Program-made: the position numbers and the translations under genes
Shown here: piece by piece, positions 1 through 7,051 of the stretch
Layout of the letters: each line of letters begins with the position of its first letter
How positions within the stretch are numbered: the first letter of the stretch is position 1
The notes under the pieces: model-generated
The model's database searches: none
Seen by the model: the letters and a program-made list of their open reading frames with translations, nothing else
What the model was told of the DNA's origin: nothing
Assembly: GCA_900549445.1 (NCBI GenBank)
Contig: UROS01000049.1
Coordinates: 1 to 13,926 of the forward strand
Length of the DNA stretch: 13,926 bases
From: an uncultured Porphyromonadaceae bacterium
Lineage (GTDB): Bacteria > Bacteroidota > Bacteroidia > Bacteroidales > Muribaculaceae
Direction of reading: 5' to 3'

Positions 1-1089
1 GCCCACGTTGATGAAGCCCCGGTCGTCGTAAAACGGTTCCATCCCGGCGAGCCAGGGCAATCTTATCTCTTCCGGCAGTTTACGGGGAGAGTCTCCGCAT
101 TCTTCTATCAGCGAGGCAACGGCCGCAATGTGGTCGGGGCCGGTACCGCAGCATCCGCCTATGATGCTGATAATCCTGTCGCCGATGAGCGGGCGCAACG
201 ACTCGGCGAAACCGGCTGGAGCGATGCTGTAGTTGCCCATGCGGTCCGGCAGACCGGCATTGGGATAAAAAATGACCGGAAAAGGGGAGATGGCTGCAAA
301 CTCGCGTGTGAAACGCGAAAGAGTCTCCGGCCCTGCGGAGCAGTTGAACCCAATGGCAGCCGGTCTGAATGGTGCTAAAACGGCAAGAATAGCCTCCGGT
401 GTATGGCCGGAAAGGATTCTACCGGAAGCGTCGCTTATGGTCAGCGAAATTACAACGGGGATATCGGTGTCGAGCTTATCCATTGATCTCGCGGCACCCT
501 CTAAGGCAGCTTTTACATTGAGAATGTCGAACGCTGTTTCTATAAGAAGAAAATCCGCACCTCCCTCAATCAGTCCGAGAGCCTGGCGGGCATAGTTTTC
601 TGCAAGAGTATCGAAATCCACCGCGCGTTTGGCAGGATCGCTGACGTCGACGGGGAGGGATGCGGATAGAGCGGTCGGACCCATTGAGCCAGCCACGAAA
701 CGCGGTCTGGCAGGATTCATGGCCGTGAAACGGTCTGCTTCCCTGCGTGCGATGCGCGCGCCGCTGAGATTCAGTTCGAAGTCTAACTCACCTGTGCCGT
801 ATTCCGTCTGAGAGAGCGCAGTGGAGTTGAATGTATTAGTCTCGATAATGTCGGCTCCGGCCCGGAGATAACGGGTGTGGACTTTTGCCACAAGTTCCGG
901 ACGCGAGAGGTTGAGAATGTCGAAATTGGCCGCGAGCATCCGCGGATGGGTCAGGAACCTGCGCCCTCTGACTTCTTCTTCCGTCAGTTTCAGACGCTGA
1001 AACTCCACCCCGGTGGAACCGTCGAGGAGGAGCAGCCGCGAAGAAAGTGCTTTGAGGAAAGATTCTCCTTGCTGTATACTGTGTTTCAT
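1..1089 (-). CDS. metH: Cobalamin-dependent methionine synthase, N-terminal part (cut by window edge)
   Basis: MetH transfers a methyl group from 5-methyl-THF through cobalamin to homocysteine, giving methionine in the cytoplasm. The first 363 codons are visible, open to the window edge with no stop. They form the homocysteine S-methyltransferase barrel. It contains LLDGSTGVEF (about residues 21-30), IIETNTFNST (81-90) and the three expected zinc-ligand cysteines, in GFNCSAGP (C250) and GGCCGTGPDH (C313, C314). The last visible residues, FINVG, match the beginning of the pterin-binding domain (usually NVGERTN), so this is the front of a full multidomain MetH and not a stand-alone methyltransferase. 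The pterin, cobalamin and activation domains would lie beyond position 1. The ATG at 1089-1087 shares one base with the metF stop (TGATG), so translation is probably coupled. It is the third gene of metY-metF-metH. Confidence 0.95.
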   Translation of the reverse strand, partial: MKHSIQQGESFLKALSSRLLLLDGSTGVEFQRLKLTEEEVRGRRFLTHPRMLAANFDILNLSRPELVAKVHTRYLRAGADIIETNTFNSTALSQTEYGTGELDFELNLSGARIARREADRFTAMNPARPRFVAGSMGPTALSASLPVDVSDPAKRAVDFDTLAENYARQALGLIEGGADFLLIETAFDILNVKAALEGAARSMDKLDTDIPVVISLTISDASGRILSGHTPEAILAVLAPFRPAAIGFNCSAGPETLSRFTREFAAISPFPVIFYPNAGLPDRMGNYSIAPAGFAESLRPLIGDRIISIIGGCCGTGPDHIAAVASLIEECGDSPRKLPEEIRLPWLAGMEPFYDDRGFINVG

Positions 1090-2045
1090 CAATAAACGTT
1101 TTTAGCGATTTTAGCCACACTTGCCGTGGCATGCATGGAATAAAAATGAATGCTCGGCACACCGGCTTCCAACAGACCGCGAGCCTGCCTGATTCCCCAT
1201 TCCACACCGGCTTCCTTGACGTCTTCGTTTGAGCGGCAGTCAAGAAGAATTTCAGAAAGTTCGTCGGGAAAATCGATATGGAATGTTCGGGGCAGAAGCG
1301 AAAGCTGACGGAGTGAGGTGAGCGGTTTTATTCCGGGTACAATCGGGACGGTAATCCCGGCCCGGCGGGCACGTTCTACAAAATCGAAGTATCTGGAGTT
1401 GTCGAAAAACATCTGTGTGACAACATACGAGGCTCCGGCGTCTATTTTGGCTTTGAGGTTCATGAGGTCGAATGCGGCGTTCATCGCTTCCTCATGCTTC
1501 TCAGGATAACCGGCCACGCCGAAGGTGAAGGGCGGTTCCGTGGTTTCCGATTTAGAGCCGTCGGCCATTATTCCGGCGTTGAAATCGGTTATCTGGTTCA
1601 CAAGGCTTACAGCATGGGAATGTCCGTCGGCGCTCGTTGTAAAGGTTGGTTTATTGTGCGCTCTGTCGCCACGGAGAACGAGCAAGTCGGTAATGCCAAG
1701 ATATGACAGGTCGATGAGCTGGTCTTCGATTTCGCGGCGGCTGAATTCTCCGCATATGAGATGCGGAACCGGACGGACGCCGAAACGCTCCCGGATGGAT
1801 GCGGCAATCGCAACAGTCCCCGGGCGTTTCTGCGAAGTGACTTCGCGAAACGATCCGTCTCCGGCATCGCGGTAGCTTACTTCATTGCGGTGGGTCGTTA
1901 TGTTGATATAGGCAGGCGCGAATTCCATCAGGGATCTGATGTCGTCGTAAGTACTTGTTATGCTTTTCCCCCGCAAAGGAGGAAGTATTTCGAATGAAAA
2001 AGCAGTCGGATGTGAGGAGGCAAGAAATGAAGCTACGCTTTCCAT
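1089..2045 (-). CDS. metF: 5,10-methylenetetrahydrofolate reductase
   Basis: This enzyme reduces 5,10-methylene-THF to 5-methyl-THF, the methyl donor for MetH. The 318-residue product is close to the usual bacterial MetF length and spans the whole FAD-binding barrel. Visible family landmarks are FSFEILPP with the catalytic-type Glu at about 19, the LRGD motif at 124-127 (whose Asp contacts the flavin in the family), QMFFDN at 211-216, PGIKPL at 237-242 and IHFYSMH near the C terminus. It lies 24 bp downstream of metY, and its stop overlaps the metH start by one base. The three genes therefore look like a single transcript that supplies homocysteine, methyl-THF and methionine synthase together. 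Confidence 0.97.
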   Translation of the reverse strand: MESVASFLASSHPTAFSFEILPPLRGKSITSTYDDIRSLMEFAPAYINITTHRNEVSYRDAGDGSFREVTSQKRPGTVAIAASIRERFGVRPVPHLICGEFSRREIEDQLIDLSYLGITDLLVLRGDRAHNKPTFTTSADGHSHAVSLVNQITDFNAGIMADGSKSETTEPPFTFGVAGYPEKHEEAMNAAFDLMNLKAKIDAGASYVVTQMFFDNSRYFDFVERARRAGITVPIVPGIKPLTSLRQLSLLPRTFHIDFPDELSEILLDCRSNEDVKEAGVEWGIRQARGLLEAGVPSIHFYSMHATASVAKIAKNVY

Positions 2046-2069
2046 ATCTTAGAGGTTGTTTTGGTCTTA

Positions 2070-3359
2070 TTATACTTTGTCGAGAGCCTGACTGAGGTCA
2101 GAAATCAGGTCGTCGGCATGCTCGATTCCTATGCTCAGCCGCACTGTCGACGGGGTGATATGGGCCTCGGCGAGCTCACGTTCGTCCATCTGTGAATGGG
2201 TGGTGGATGCGGGGTGAATCACGAGGCTTTTGGCGTCGGCCACATTGGCAAGAAGCGAGAATATCTTCAGACTGTCTATGAAGCGCCATGCCGCTTCCTT
2301 TCCACCCTCAATCTCGAAGGTGAAAATACTTCCTGCTCCCGAGGGAAAATAACGGTTGTAAAGTTCATGGTCAGGATGAGACTGCAGGGAGGGATGGCTT
2401 ATGCTCTTCACTTTGGGATGCCTGCTGAGGAATTCCACAATCCTGAGAGTGTTTTCTACATGACGTTCAACTCTCAGCGACAGTGTCTCAAGTCCCTGAA
2501 GAAGCATAAAGGCATTGAAGGGGGAGATGGCTGCACCCTCGTCGCGCAGAATCACCGCCCGGATTCGGGTGACGAAAGGCGTTTCCGGTGCGGCGTCGGG
2601 GAAAATCGCGCCGTGGTAGTTCGGGTCGGCTTTGGCAAGCGTGGGGAAACGGTCGGCATTCGCTTTATAGTCGAATCTGCCGCCGTCAACAATCAGACCT
2701 CCCAGACTCGTTCCGTGACCGCCAATGAACTTAGTGGCAGAGTGAATCACTATGTCGGCTCCATGCTCAAGAGGTCGGATCAGAAAAGGAGTACCGAACG
2801 TGTTGTCGATGATAAACAGAGCGTTGTGGCGATGAGCAATTTCAGCTACCTGCTCTATATCCGTAACGTCGCTATTCGGATTCCCGAAAGTCTCGCCGTA
2901 GATAACTTTAGTATTCGGCCGTATGCTTTTTTCGAGAGCATCAGGGTCGTTAAGATTCACTATTGTGAAATCAACGCCTCGAGCTGAGAGATTGTGGACT
3001 ATGAAATTGTAGGAACCGCCGTAAAGGTTGTCGGCTGCAACGATGTGGTCGCCCGGAGCGAGTACATTCTCGAGGGAATAGGCAACAGCCGCCGCCCCGG
3101 AAGCCAAAGCAAGAGCACCGGTGCCTCCTTCGAGCGCGGCTATACGCGCTTCGAGCACGCCCTGTGTCGGATTGGTGAGTCTGCCGTAGATATCGCCGGG
3201 GTCTTTCAGCGCGAATCGGTCGGCGGCATGCTGAGCGTTGTCAAACACGTATGCCGCAGTCTGATAAACGGGTACGGCGCGTGCACCTGTAGCTTTGTCC
3301 GGATTTTCTTGTCCGGCATGTACCTGAATGGTCTCGAAATGTAGTTTTTCAGTGCTCAT
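2070..3359 (-). CDS. metY: O-acetylhomoserine sulfhydrylase (aminocarboxypropyltransferase), MetY type
   Basis: This is a PLP-dependent Cys/Met-metabolism enzyme of 429 residues. It is expected to convert O-acetylhomoserine plus sulfide to homocysteine and acetate. The N terminus (FETIQVHAGQ) and the long insertion typical of the O-acetylhomoserine sulfhydrylase subfamily (about 430 residues versus about 390 for MetB/MetC) favour MetY. PLP-site features are the probable Schiff-base lysine K210 in HSATKFIGGHG, D185 in FIIDNTFGTP, and YGRLTNPT near 58-65, which contacts the cofactor phosphate in the family. The start at 3359 sits about 16 nt below a predicted transcription start. It leads the metY-metF-metH operon and is divergent from an Lrp-family gene. 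A MetZ-like preference for O-succinylhomoserine cannot be excluded from sequence, but is less likely at this length. Confidence 0.93.
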   Translation of the reverse strand: MSTEKLHFETIQVHAGQENPDKATGARAVPVYQTAAYVFDNAQHAADRFALKDPGDIYGRLTNPTQGVLEARIAALEGGTGALALASGAAAVAYSLENVLAPGDHIVAADNLYGGSYNFIVHNLSARGVDFTIVNLNDPDALEKSIRPNTKVIYGETFGNPNSDVTDIEQVAEIAHRHNALFIIDNTFGTPFLIRPLEHGADIVIHSATKFIGGHGTSLGGLIVDGGRFDYKANADRFPTLAKADPNYHGAIFPDAAPETPFVTRIRAVILRDEGAAISPFNAFMLLQGLETLSLRVERHVENTLRIVEFLSRHPKVKSISHPSLQSHPDHELYNRYFPSGAGSIFTFEIEGGKEAAWRFIDSLKIFSLLANVADAKSLVIHPASTTHSQMDERELAEAHITPSTVRLSIGIEHADDLISDLSQALDKV

Positions 3360-3381
3360 AATTTATCTTATCTTTACAGCG

Positions 3382-3413
3382 CAAAATTAATATAATATAC
3401 CATTATGTTCCAA
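3382..3413 (-). promoter_or_regulatory. Predicted promoter of the metY-metF-metH operon
   Basis: On the minus strand, TAATTTTG (3389-3382) matches the Bacteroidota -7 box TAnnTTTG. A TTG at 3413-3411, 21 bp upstream, can serve as the -33 element. The predicted transcript start is near 3375, leaving a leader of about 16 nt, too short for a SAM riboswitch. A TGTTC half-site (3406-3410) abuts the -33 element, as expected for a repressor or activator site. Assigned by motif only. Confidence 0.6.
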
Positions 3414-3509
3414 TAATAAGCGCTATTTTAGAACAAAATGATGCAAATCACCGTATAAATATTGCAATTGTTCTATAAAACAGGTAAATTTGCGGCGAAT
3501 AAAGAACAA
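3405..3509. promoter_or_regulatory. Candidate Lrp-family operator region: alternating TGTTC/GAACA half-sites
   Basis: Four copies of one five-base half-site alternate in orientation: TGTTC at 3406-3410, GAACA at 3431-3435, TGTTC at 3469-3473 and GAACA at 3504-3508. The middle pair extends to a perfect 8-bp inverted repeat, TAGAACAA (3429-3436) and TTGTTCTA (3468-3475). Nested inside it is TGCAA (3442-3446) with TTGCA (3462-3466). The sites touch the -33 regions of both divergent promoters and the lrp leader. Lrp/AsnC proteins form octamers that wrap DNA carrying several spaced sites, and often regulate themselves and a divergent neighbour. That the local Lrp-like protein binds here is inference. 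Confidence 0.5.
3462..3492 (+). promoter_or_regulatory. Predicted promoter of the Lrp/AsnC-family gene
   Basis: TAAATTTG (3485-3492) is an exact TAnnTTTG -7 box. A TTG at 3462-3464 lies 20 bp upstream as a -33 element, within the small palindrome ATTGCAAT. The transcript would begin near 3499, giving a leader of about 18 nt. The inverted repeat at 3429-3475 covers the -33 side and a GAACA half-site lies just downstream of the start, an arrangement that fits autoregulation. Confidence 0.6.
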
Positions 3510-3516
3510 ATGAGTT

Positions 3517-3990
3517 ATGGAAACAGTTTTCGATGAGATTGACATAGAAATTCTCAAGCAACTTCAGGCTAATTCCAGACTTTCGGTAAGAGAGTTGTCG
3601 TCGAAAGTCCATCGTTCTCCTACAGCAGTGTTCGAGCGAGTACACCGGATGGAACAGAAGGGCGTGATAAAAGCCTATACCATAAATCTTGATATAGAAA
3701 AGATAGGTCTTGGCTTTGTTGTATTCTGCAACGTGAAACTGCGGAAGATAAATACTGAAATTCACGAGCAGTTTGCAGAAGCGGTGTTGAAAATGCCGGA
3801 GGTGGCGGAATGTTTTAACGTTTCGGGATCGTTTGACTATCTGCTGAAAGTGCAGGTGCCGGACATGAAATCGTATCGCAGATTCGTGACCGAACGCCTC
3901 GGCCGGCTGAACGCACTGGAGTCGGTGCAGAGTGTTTTTTGCATGCAGACCATAAAGCAGGAGTTTCCTGTTGCGGCGCTTTCGGTCTGA
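3517..3990 (+). CDS. Lrp/AsnC-family transcriptional regulator
   Basis: This is a cytoplasmic DNA-binding regulator of 157 residues, the usual length for the family. Residues about 6-55 form the AsnC-type winged helix-turn-helix (DEIDIEILKQLQANSRLSVR, then HRSPTAVFERVHRME). Residues about 65-145 form the RAM ligand-binding and oligomerisation domain, with the conserved GSFDYLLKV segment and a C-terminal VQSVFCMQTIK strand. It is divergent from metY across a 157-bp spacer with matching inverted half-sites, so control of the methionine operon, perhaps by methionine or a related amino acid, is the natural hypothesis. The effector cannot be read from sequence. The last 176 bp overlap a convergent reading frame on the other strand; the RAM-domain code here is clearly the constrained strand. 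Confidence 0.93.
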   Translation: METVFDEIDIEILKQLQANSRLSVRELSSKVHRSPTAVFERVHRMEQKGVIKAYTINLDIEKIGLGFVVFCNVKLRKINTEIHEQFAEAVLKMPEVAECFNVSGSFDYLLKVQVPDMKSYRRFVTERLGRLNALESVQSVFCMQTIKQEFPVAALSV

Positions 3991-4342
3991 GGTCAGGTGT
4001 ATTCTCAATGGTTTCAGCGGACTGAACGGACGGTTCGGCTGCGGTTTCTGTAGATTCCTCTTTATAGGTTCTGCGACGTGCGGCGGCAGCGCGGGCGGTT
4101 GTGGCCCGGCGGATAGCAAGGTCGAGATCCGGGCGTATGCGCTCAAAAATAGGTTTTGCTTTTCTGCCGAGACCGGTTATTTTACCTTCTGGTTTGAGAT
4201 AGCTGCTTACGGCGGTTACGACCTGCTTGAAGGTGAACGGGTCGATGCGGCAACCGGTCATTGAGTCGATAACGCCGGAAATAATCTTACAGTAAGCGCG
4301 GTCAGATACGCGGAATTTCTGTTGTTTCTTTGTGGTTTTCAT
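3815..4342 (-). CDS. Small basic protein of unknown function, 3' end antisense to lrp
   Basis: I do not recognise the 175-residue product. Residues 1-92 look like a real folded, basic domain: a KTTKKQQKF start, then alternating hydrophobic positions through IDPFTFKQVV and SSYLKPEG, then GLGRKAKPIFERI and an Ala/Arg-rich stretch (RRATTARAAAARRR, about 78-91). After that comes a low-complexity Glu/Thr/Ala tail. Residues from about 118 on are encoded opposite the 3' end of the lrp gene and look unstructured, rich in Pro, Ser, Arg and Cys, as expected from antisense reading. A TAnnTTTG box lies just upstream of the ATG, which supports a real gene. The N-terminal half is more convincing than the C-terminal tail. 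No signal peptide or membrane segment is visible. Confidence 0.6.
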   Translation of the reverse strand: MKTTKKQQKFRVSDRAYCKIISGVIDSMTGCRIDPFTFKQVVTAVSSYLKPEGKITGLGRKAKPIFERIRPDLDLAIRRATTARAAAARRRTYKEESTETAAEPSVQSAETIENTPDLRPKAPQQETPALWSACKKHSAPTPVRSAGRGVRSRICDTISCPAPALSADSQTIPKR

Positions 4343-4365
4343 AAAGTAAAAAGGTTTAGTTTCCG

Positions 4366-4373
4366 CAAAGATA
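4366..4373 (-). promoter_or_regulatory. Predicted -7 box for the unknown basic-protein gene
   Basis: The minus strand reads TATCTTTG, an exact TAnnTTTG match, 24 bp before the start codon at 4342, so the leader would be about 17 nt. No good TTG is seen at the -33 distance, so only the -7 element is supported. Confidence 0.45.
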
Positions 4374-4505
4374 CAACAGCATCAAACGAAAAACATTGCG
4401 ATAATGTCGCTTTTTTCAAATCAAGGCATTATTTTTTCAATTATGCGTTGTGACAGTGTGTGGGCTGTACTGAGCTACTTAATTTATGTTAATCGGCAGA
4501 CACGA

Positions 4506-4538
4506 TTGTATAAATTAAAAAATTAAATAGTAACTTTG
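4506..4538 (+). promoter_or_regulatory. Predicted promoter of the acyltransferase-phosphoesterase-tex-folK-like run
   Basis: TAACTTTG (4531-4538) is an exact TAnnTTTG -7 box, with TTG at 4506-4508 as the -33 element, 22 bp upstream. The transcript would begin near 4545, about 115 nt before the first start codon. This is the only promoter I can see for the plus-strand run, because the genes that follow are separated by 14 bp or less. Confidence 0.55.
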
Positions 4539-4541
4539 ACA

Positions 4542-4557
4542 TTGCTAATGATAGCAA
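4542..4557 (+). repeat. Short perfect inverted repeat at the predicted transcript start
   Basis: TTGCTA and TAGCAA form a perfect 6-bp stem with an ATGA loop, lying immediately after the -7 box. It could be an operator overlapping the transcription start or a stem-loop protecting the 5' end of the mRNA. A second TAGCA at 4573-4577 could compete for pairing with the first arm. The stem is short and may be chance. Confidence 0.35.
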
Positions 4558-4658
4558 ACACATCGGCGCTTATAGCAGGTTTGATTTTCTAATCGTACCA
4601 CGCTATTGAGTTCCAACTTTTTACCTGAAAGAGTGAATCATCAATTAATCTCGGATTA

Positions 4659-5837
4659 ATGAGCGAACAACGAACTGACTTCTCCGACATTGAGCCTTAT
4701 GACGACTCTTTGTTCCCTGAAAAAATAGCTGCATTGGTTAAAGAGCCCGGTTTTGAACATGCAGTACGTTCTGTCTTTCCTGATATAGACTACGAAAACT
4801 TCGTAGATGGTCTGAAGACTATCACCGGGAAAAAGATGTTCCAGAAAAATGTGATGGCTAATTTTCTCGAACAGCTTTCCCGAAAAACCACTTCCGGTAT
4901 AGAATATTCCGGGATGAGTCTTATAGAAGATAACAAGGCTTACACTTTTATAACCAACCACCGCGACATAGTACTCGACGCTTCGTTCCTGAATCTCGGT
5001 TTTATCCGCGAGGGCAAACCTACGTCGGAGGTGGCCATCGGCGATAACCTCCTGATTTACGACTGGATTACTGATCTGGTCAAACTCAACGGAAGTTTCA
5101 TTGTGAAGCGTAACGTGGGCATAACGAGCGCCCTTGAGGCGGCCCGGCAACTCAGCGGTTACATCCATCATGCCGTAAAAGACAAGAAGGAAAGCATCTG
5201 GATTGCCCAGAGAGAGGGGAGAGCCAAGGATTCCGACGACCGTACGCAGGAAAGTGTGATCAAGATGCTTGCACTCGGCGGCAACGGCAGTTTCATCAAC
5301 AATCTCGCATCGCTCAATATAACTCCGGTTGCCATCTCGTATGAGTATGATCCGAACGACTATCTGAAAGCGCGCGAATTTCTGCTCCGTCACCGTGACC
5401 CATCGTTCCGCAAATCGCAGCACGACGACCTTTTTTCAATGGAAACCGGTCTGCTCGAGTTCAAGGGCCGAGTGCAGTTCAGCGTCGGGCATTGCATAAC
5501 CGACAACATTCTGGTGCTTCCCTCTGACATGCCTAAATCTTCCGTGGCCCGAAGCGTATGCACCATGATAGACGATTCCATACACTCGCATTATCATATT
5601 TATCCGATAAACTATGTGGCATACGACCGTTTGTTCGGAACCGACAGATACAGCTCATGCTACACAGCCGAAGAGGCCAACGCCGTAGATGAATATGTGG
5701 AACGTCAGCTCGATAAGGTGGACGTGGCCGACATTAAACCGGATGAACGGGATTTTATGCGACATAAAATGTATGAAATGTACGCCAATCCGCTAAAGAA
5801 CAAATTGCGCGCATCGGGCGTTTCCATAGAAGGTTAA
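4659..5837 (+). CDS. PlsC/PlsB-like acyltransferase domain protein
   Basis: This 392-residue protein probably transfers a fatty-acyl group to a glycerophosphate or similar lipid acceptor. Its core shows the acyltransferase blocks in order: FITNHRDIVLD at 97-107 (catalytic His101), an acceptor-binding type segment around FIVKRNVG (147-154), and IWIAQREGRAKDSDD at 180-194, equivalent to the EGTR-type motif. Between His101 and Asp107 there are five residues, whereas the classic motif is HX4D. The N-terminal 90 residues are an extra helical region and the C-terminal 150 residues extend past the catalytic fold. There is no signal peptide or clear membrane helix, so it is probably a peripheral enzyme at the inner membrane. 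It is the first gene of the run, 12 bp before a membrane phosphoesterase. The exact acyl donor and acceptor are not determinable. Confidence 0.82.
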   Translation: MSEQRTDFSDIEPYDDSLFPEKIAALVKEPGFEHAVRSVFPDIDYENFVDGLKTITGKKMFQKNVMANFLEQLSRKTTSGIEYSGMSLIEDNKAYTFITNHRDIVLDASFLNLGFIREGKPTSEVAIGDNLLIYDWITDLVKLNGSFIVKRNVGITSALEAARQLSGYIHHAVKDKKESIWIAQREGRAKDSDDRTQESVIKMLALGGNGSFINNLASLNITPVAISYEYDPNDYLKAREFLLRHRDPSFRKSQHDDLFSMETGLLEFKGRVQFSVGHCITDNILVLPSDMPKSSVARSVCTMIDDSIHSHYHIYPINYVAYDRLFGTDRYSSCYTAEEANAVDEYVERQLDKVDVADIKPDERDFMRHKMYEMYANPLKNKLRASGVSIEG

Positions 5838-5849
5838 TTCCTTTATCCG

Positions 5850-7037
5850 ATGAGATTGCCACTTGTCATATCCGGTATAATTATTGTTTTAAGCCTCTGT
5901 TCCGACTGGTATATATACCGCCGGCTCAAAGGATTACGCGCAAAATGGCCTTCGGCTGTACATATAGCCGTATGCTTGCTCTTATATATATGGGTAGCGG
6001 TGGCATTGCTGCTTCCGAGGCGCGGTGGCACTGACAATCAGCTTCTCGGGGTGATGTGGATGCTGTTTGCTTATTGTTCGGTCTATATCCCGAAGATTCT
6101 TTTCGTAATTTTCGATCTCATTGCTTCGGTTCCGGAACTTATGCACCGCAAGCGGCTCAGATGGCTGAGCATAAGCGGAGTTGTTCTCTCGATAGCTCTT
6201 TTTGCAGCCCTCTGGTGGGGCGCGCTCGTGAACAGGTTCAACATTGATGTGAGAAATGTTGAGATTGAGATTCCGGGACTTCCGGCGGCGTTCGACGGCT
6301 ATAAGATCGTTCAGTTAAGCGATTTTCATGTCGGTACATACGGTGATGATTCGTCGTATGTGAAGGAGGTGGTTGACAAGATAAACAGTCTCGATAAGGA
6401 TCTCGTGGTTTTCACCGGCGATCTCGTAAATGCCAGGACTTCGGAAGCAGAACCTCATATCAGAGAACTCGGCGCCATCAATGCTCCCGACGGCGTTATA
6501 TCGATTCTCGGGAACCATGACTACGGAGATTATTCGGCATGGAAGGACGCAAGAGCGAAATCGGACAACATGGATCGTATGATCGAGTACCAGAAAAACG
6601 CCGGCTGGCGGTTGCTGCTGAACGATACACAAATAATTCGCCGCGGAGGCGATTCGATTGCAATCGTTGGTGTTGAAAATATCGGTGATCCGCCTTTCAA
6701 AATCTATGGTTCTCTGCAGAAAGCCTATCCGGCACTGTCGGACAACGTCACTAAAATACTTCTTACCCATAATCCGGCTCACTGGACCGACTCGATAGCA
6801 GATCATCCGAACCGCAACATAGCGCTTACGCTAAGCGGACATACCCATGCCATGCAGATCGAAGTTGCCGGATGGTCGCCTGCGGTTTTCCGTTATCCCA
6901 CCTGGGGAGGCCTGTATAAGGATAAAAAGGGTACCCATCAGCTTTACGTTAATATAGGAATCGGAACGGTCGGATTCCCGGCAAGAATAGGGGCTACTCC
7001 CGAGATAACCGTAATTACTTTAAAAAAGTCAGAATAA
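5850..7037 (+). CDS. Membrane-anchored calcineurin-like metallophosphoesterase
   Basis: The N-terminal third of this 395-residue protein carries about four hydrophobic helices (roughly residues 4-22, 38-56, 65-92 and 106-127). A complete two-metal phosphoesterase domain follows, with all five signature blocks: LSDFHVG (D158, H160), FTGDLVN (D191), GNHDYG (221-226), LTHNP (H307) and SGHTHAMQ (GHTH 330-333). This layout matches the YkuE/YaeI-like family, members of which act on phospholipid or lipid-A precursor phosphate bonds at the membrane. The substrate here is unknown. It starts 12 bp after the acyltransferase gene and ends 14 bp before tex. Pairing with an acyltransferase suggests, but does not prove, a role in membrane lipid metabolism. 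Confidence 0.88.
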   Translation: MRLPLVISGIIIVLSLCSDWYIYRRLKGLRAKWPSAVHIAVCLLLYIWVAVALLLPRRGGTDNQLLGVMWMLFAYCSVYIPKILFVIFDLIASVPELMHRKRLRWLSISGVVLSIALFAALWWGALVNRFNIDVRNVEIEIPGLPAAFDGYKIVQLSDFHVGTYGDDSSYVKEVVDKINSLDKDLVVFTGDLVNARTSEAEPHIRELGAINAPDGVISILGNHDYGDYSAWKDARAKSDNMDRMIEYQKNAGWRLLLNDTQIIRRGGDSIAIVGVENIGDPPFKIYGSLQKAYPALSDNVTKILLTHNPAHWTDSIADHPNRNIALTLSGHTHAMQIEVAGWSPAVFRYPTWGGLYKDKKGTHQLYVNIGIGTVGFPARIGATPEITVITLKKSE

Positions 7038-7051
7038 ACGTCACACAGTAT

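Larger units (their letters stand above)
4343..4658. other. AT-rich divergent intergenic region
   Basis: This 316-bp spacer separates the unknown basic-protein gene (minus strand) from the acyltransferase gene (plus strand). It is clearly richer in A and T than its flanks. It holds a -7 box for the minus-strand gene, a full -33/-7 promoter for the plus-strand operon, a leader of about 115 nt, and one short stem-loop. An in-frame TGA upstream of 4659 rules out extension of the acyltransferase gene into it. I see no tRNA, known riboswitch or convincing small gene here. Confidence 0.7.

Noticed and set aside
2196..2987. 263-codon plus-strand frame opposite metY
   Set aside because: It lies fully antisense to a clearly constrained PLP enzyme, contains no recognisable domain and is a by-product of codon use.
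3360..3381. SAM riboswitch upstream of metY
   Set aside because: The predicted leader is only about 16 nt and the whole spacer lacks the paired elements of known SAM riboswitches; the inverted repeats fit protein sites better.
4404..4526. A 40-codon open frame on the plus strand in the intergenic region
   Set aside because: It ends just before the -7 box and contains the -33 element of the acyltransferase promoter, has no promoter of its own and no recognisable protein features. Probably chance.
4656..5423. 255-codon minus-strand frame opposite the acyltransferase gene
   Set aside because: It is antisense to a gene with clear catalytic motifs and shows no motifs of its own.
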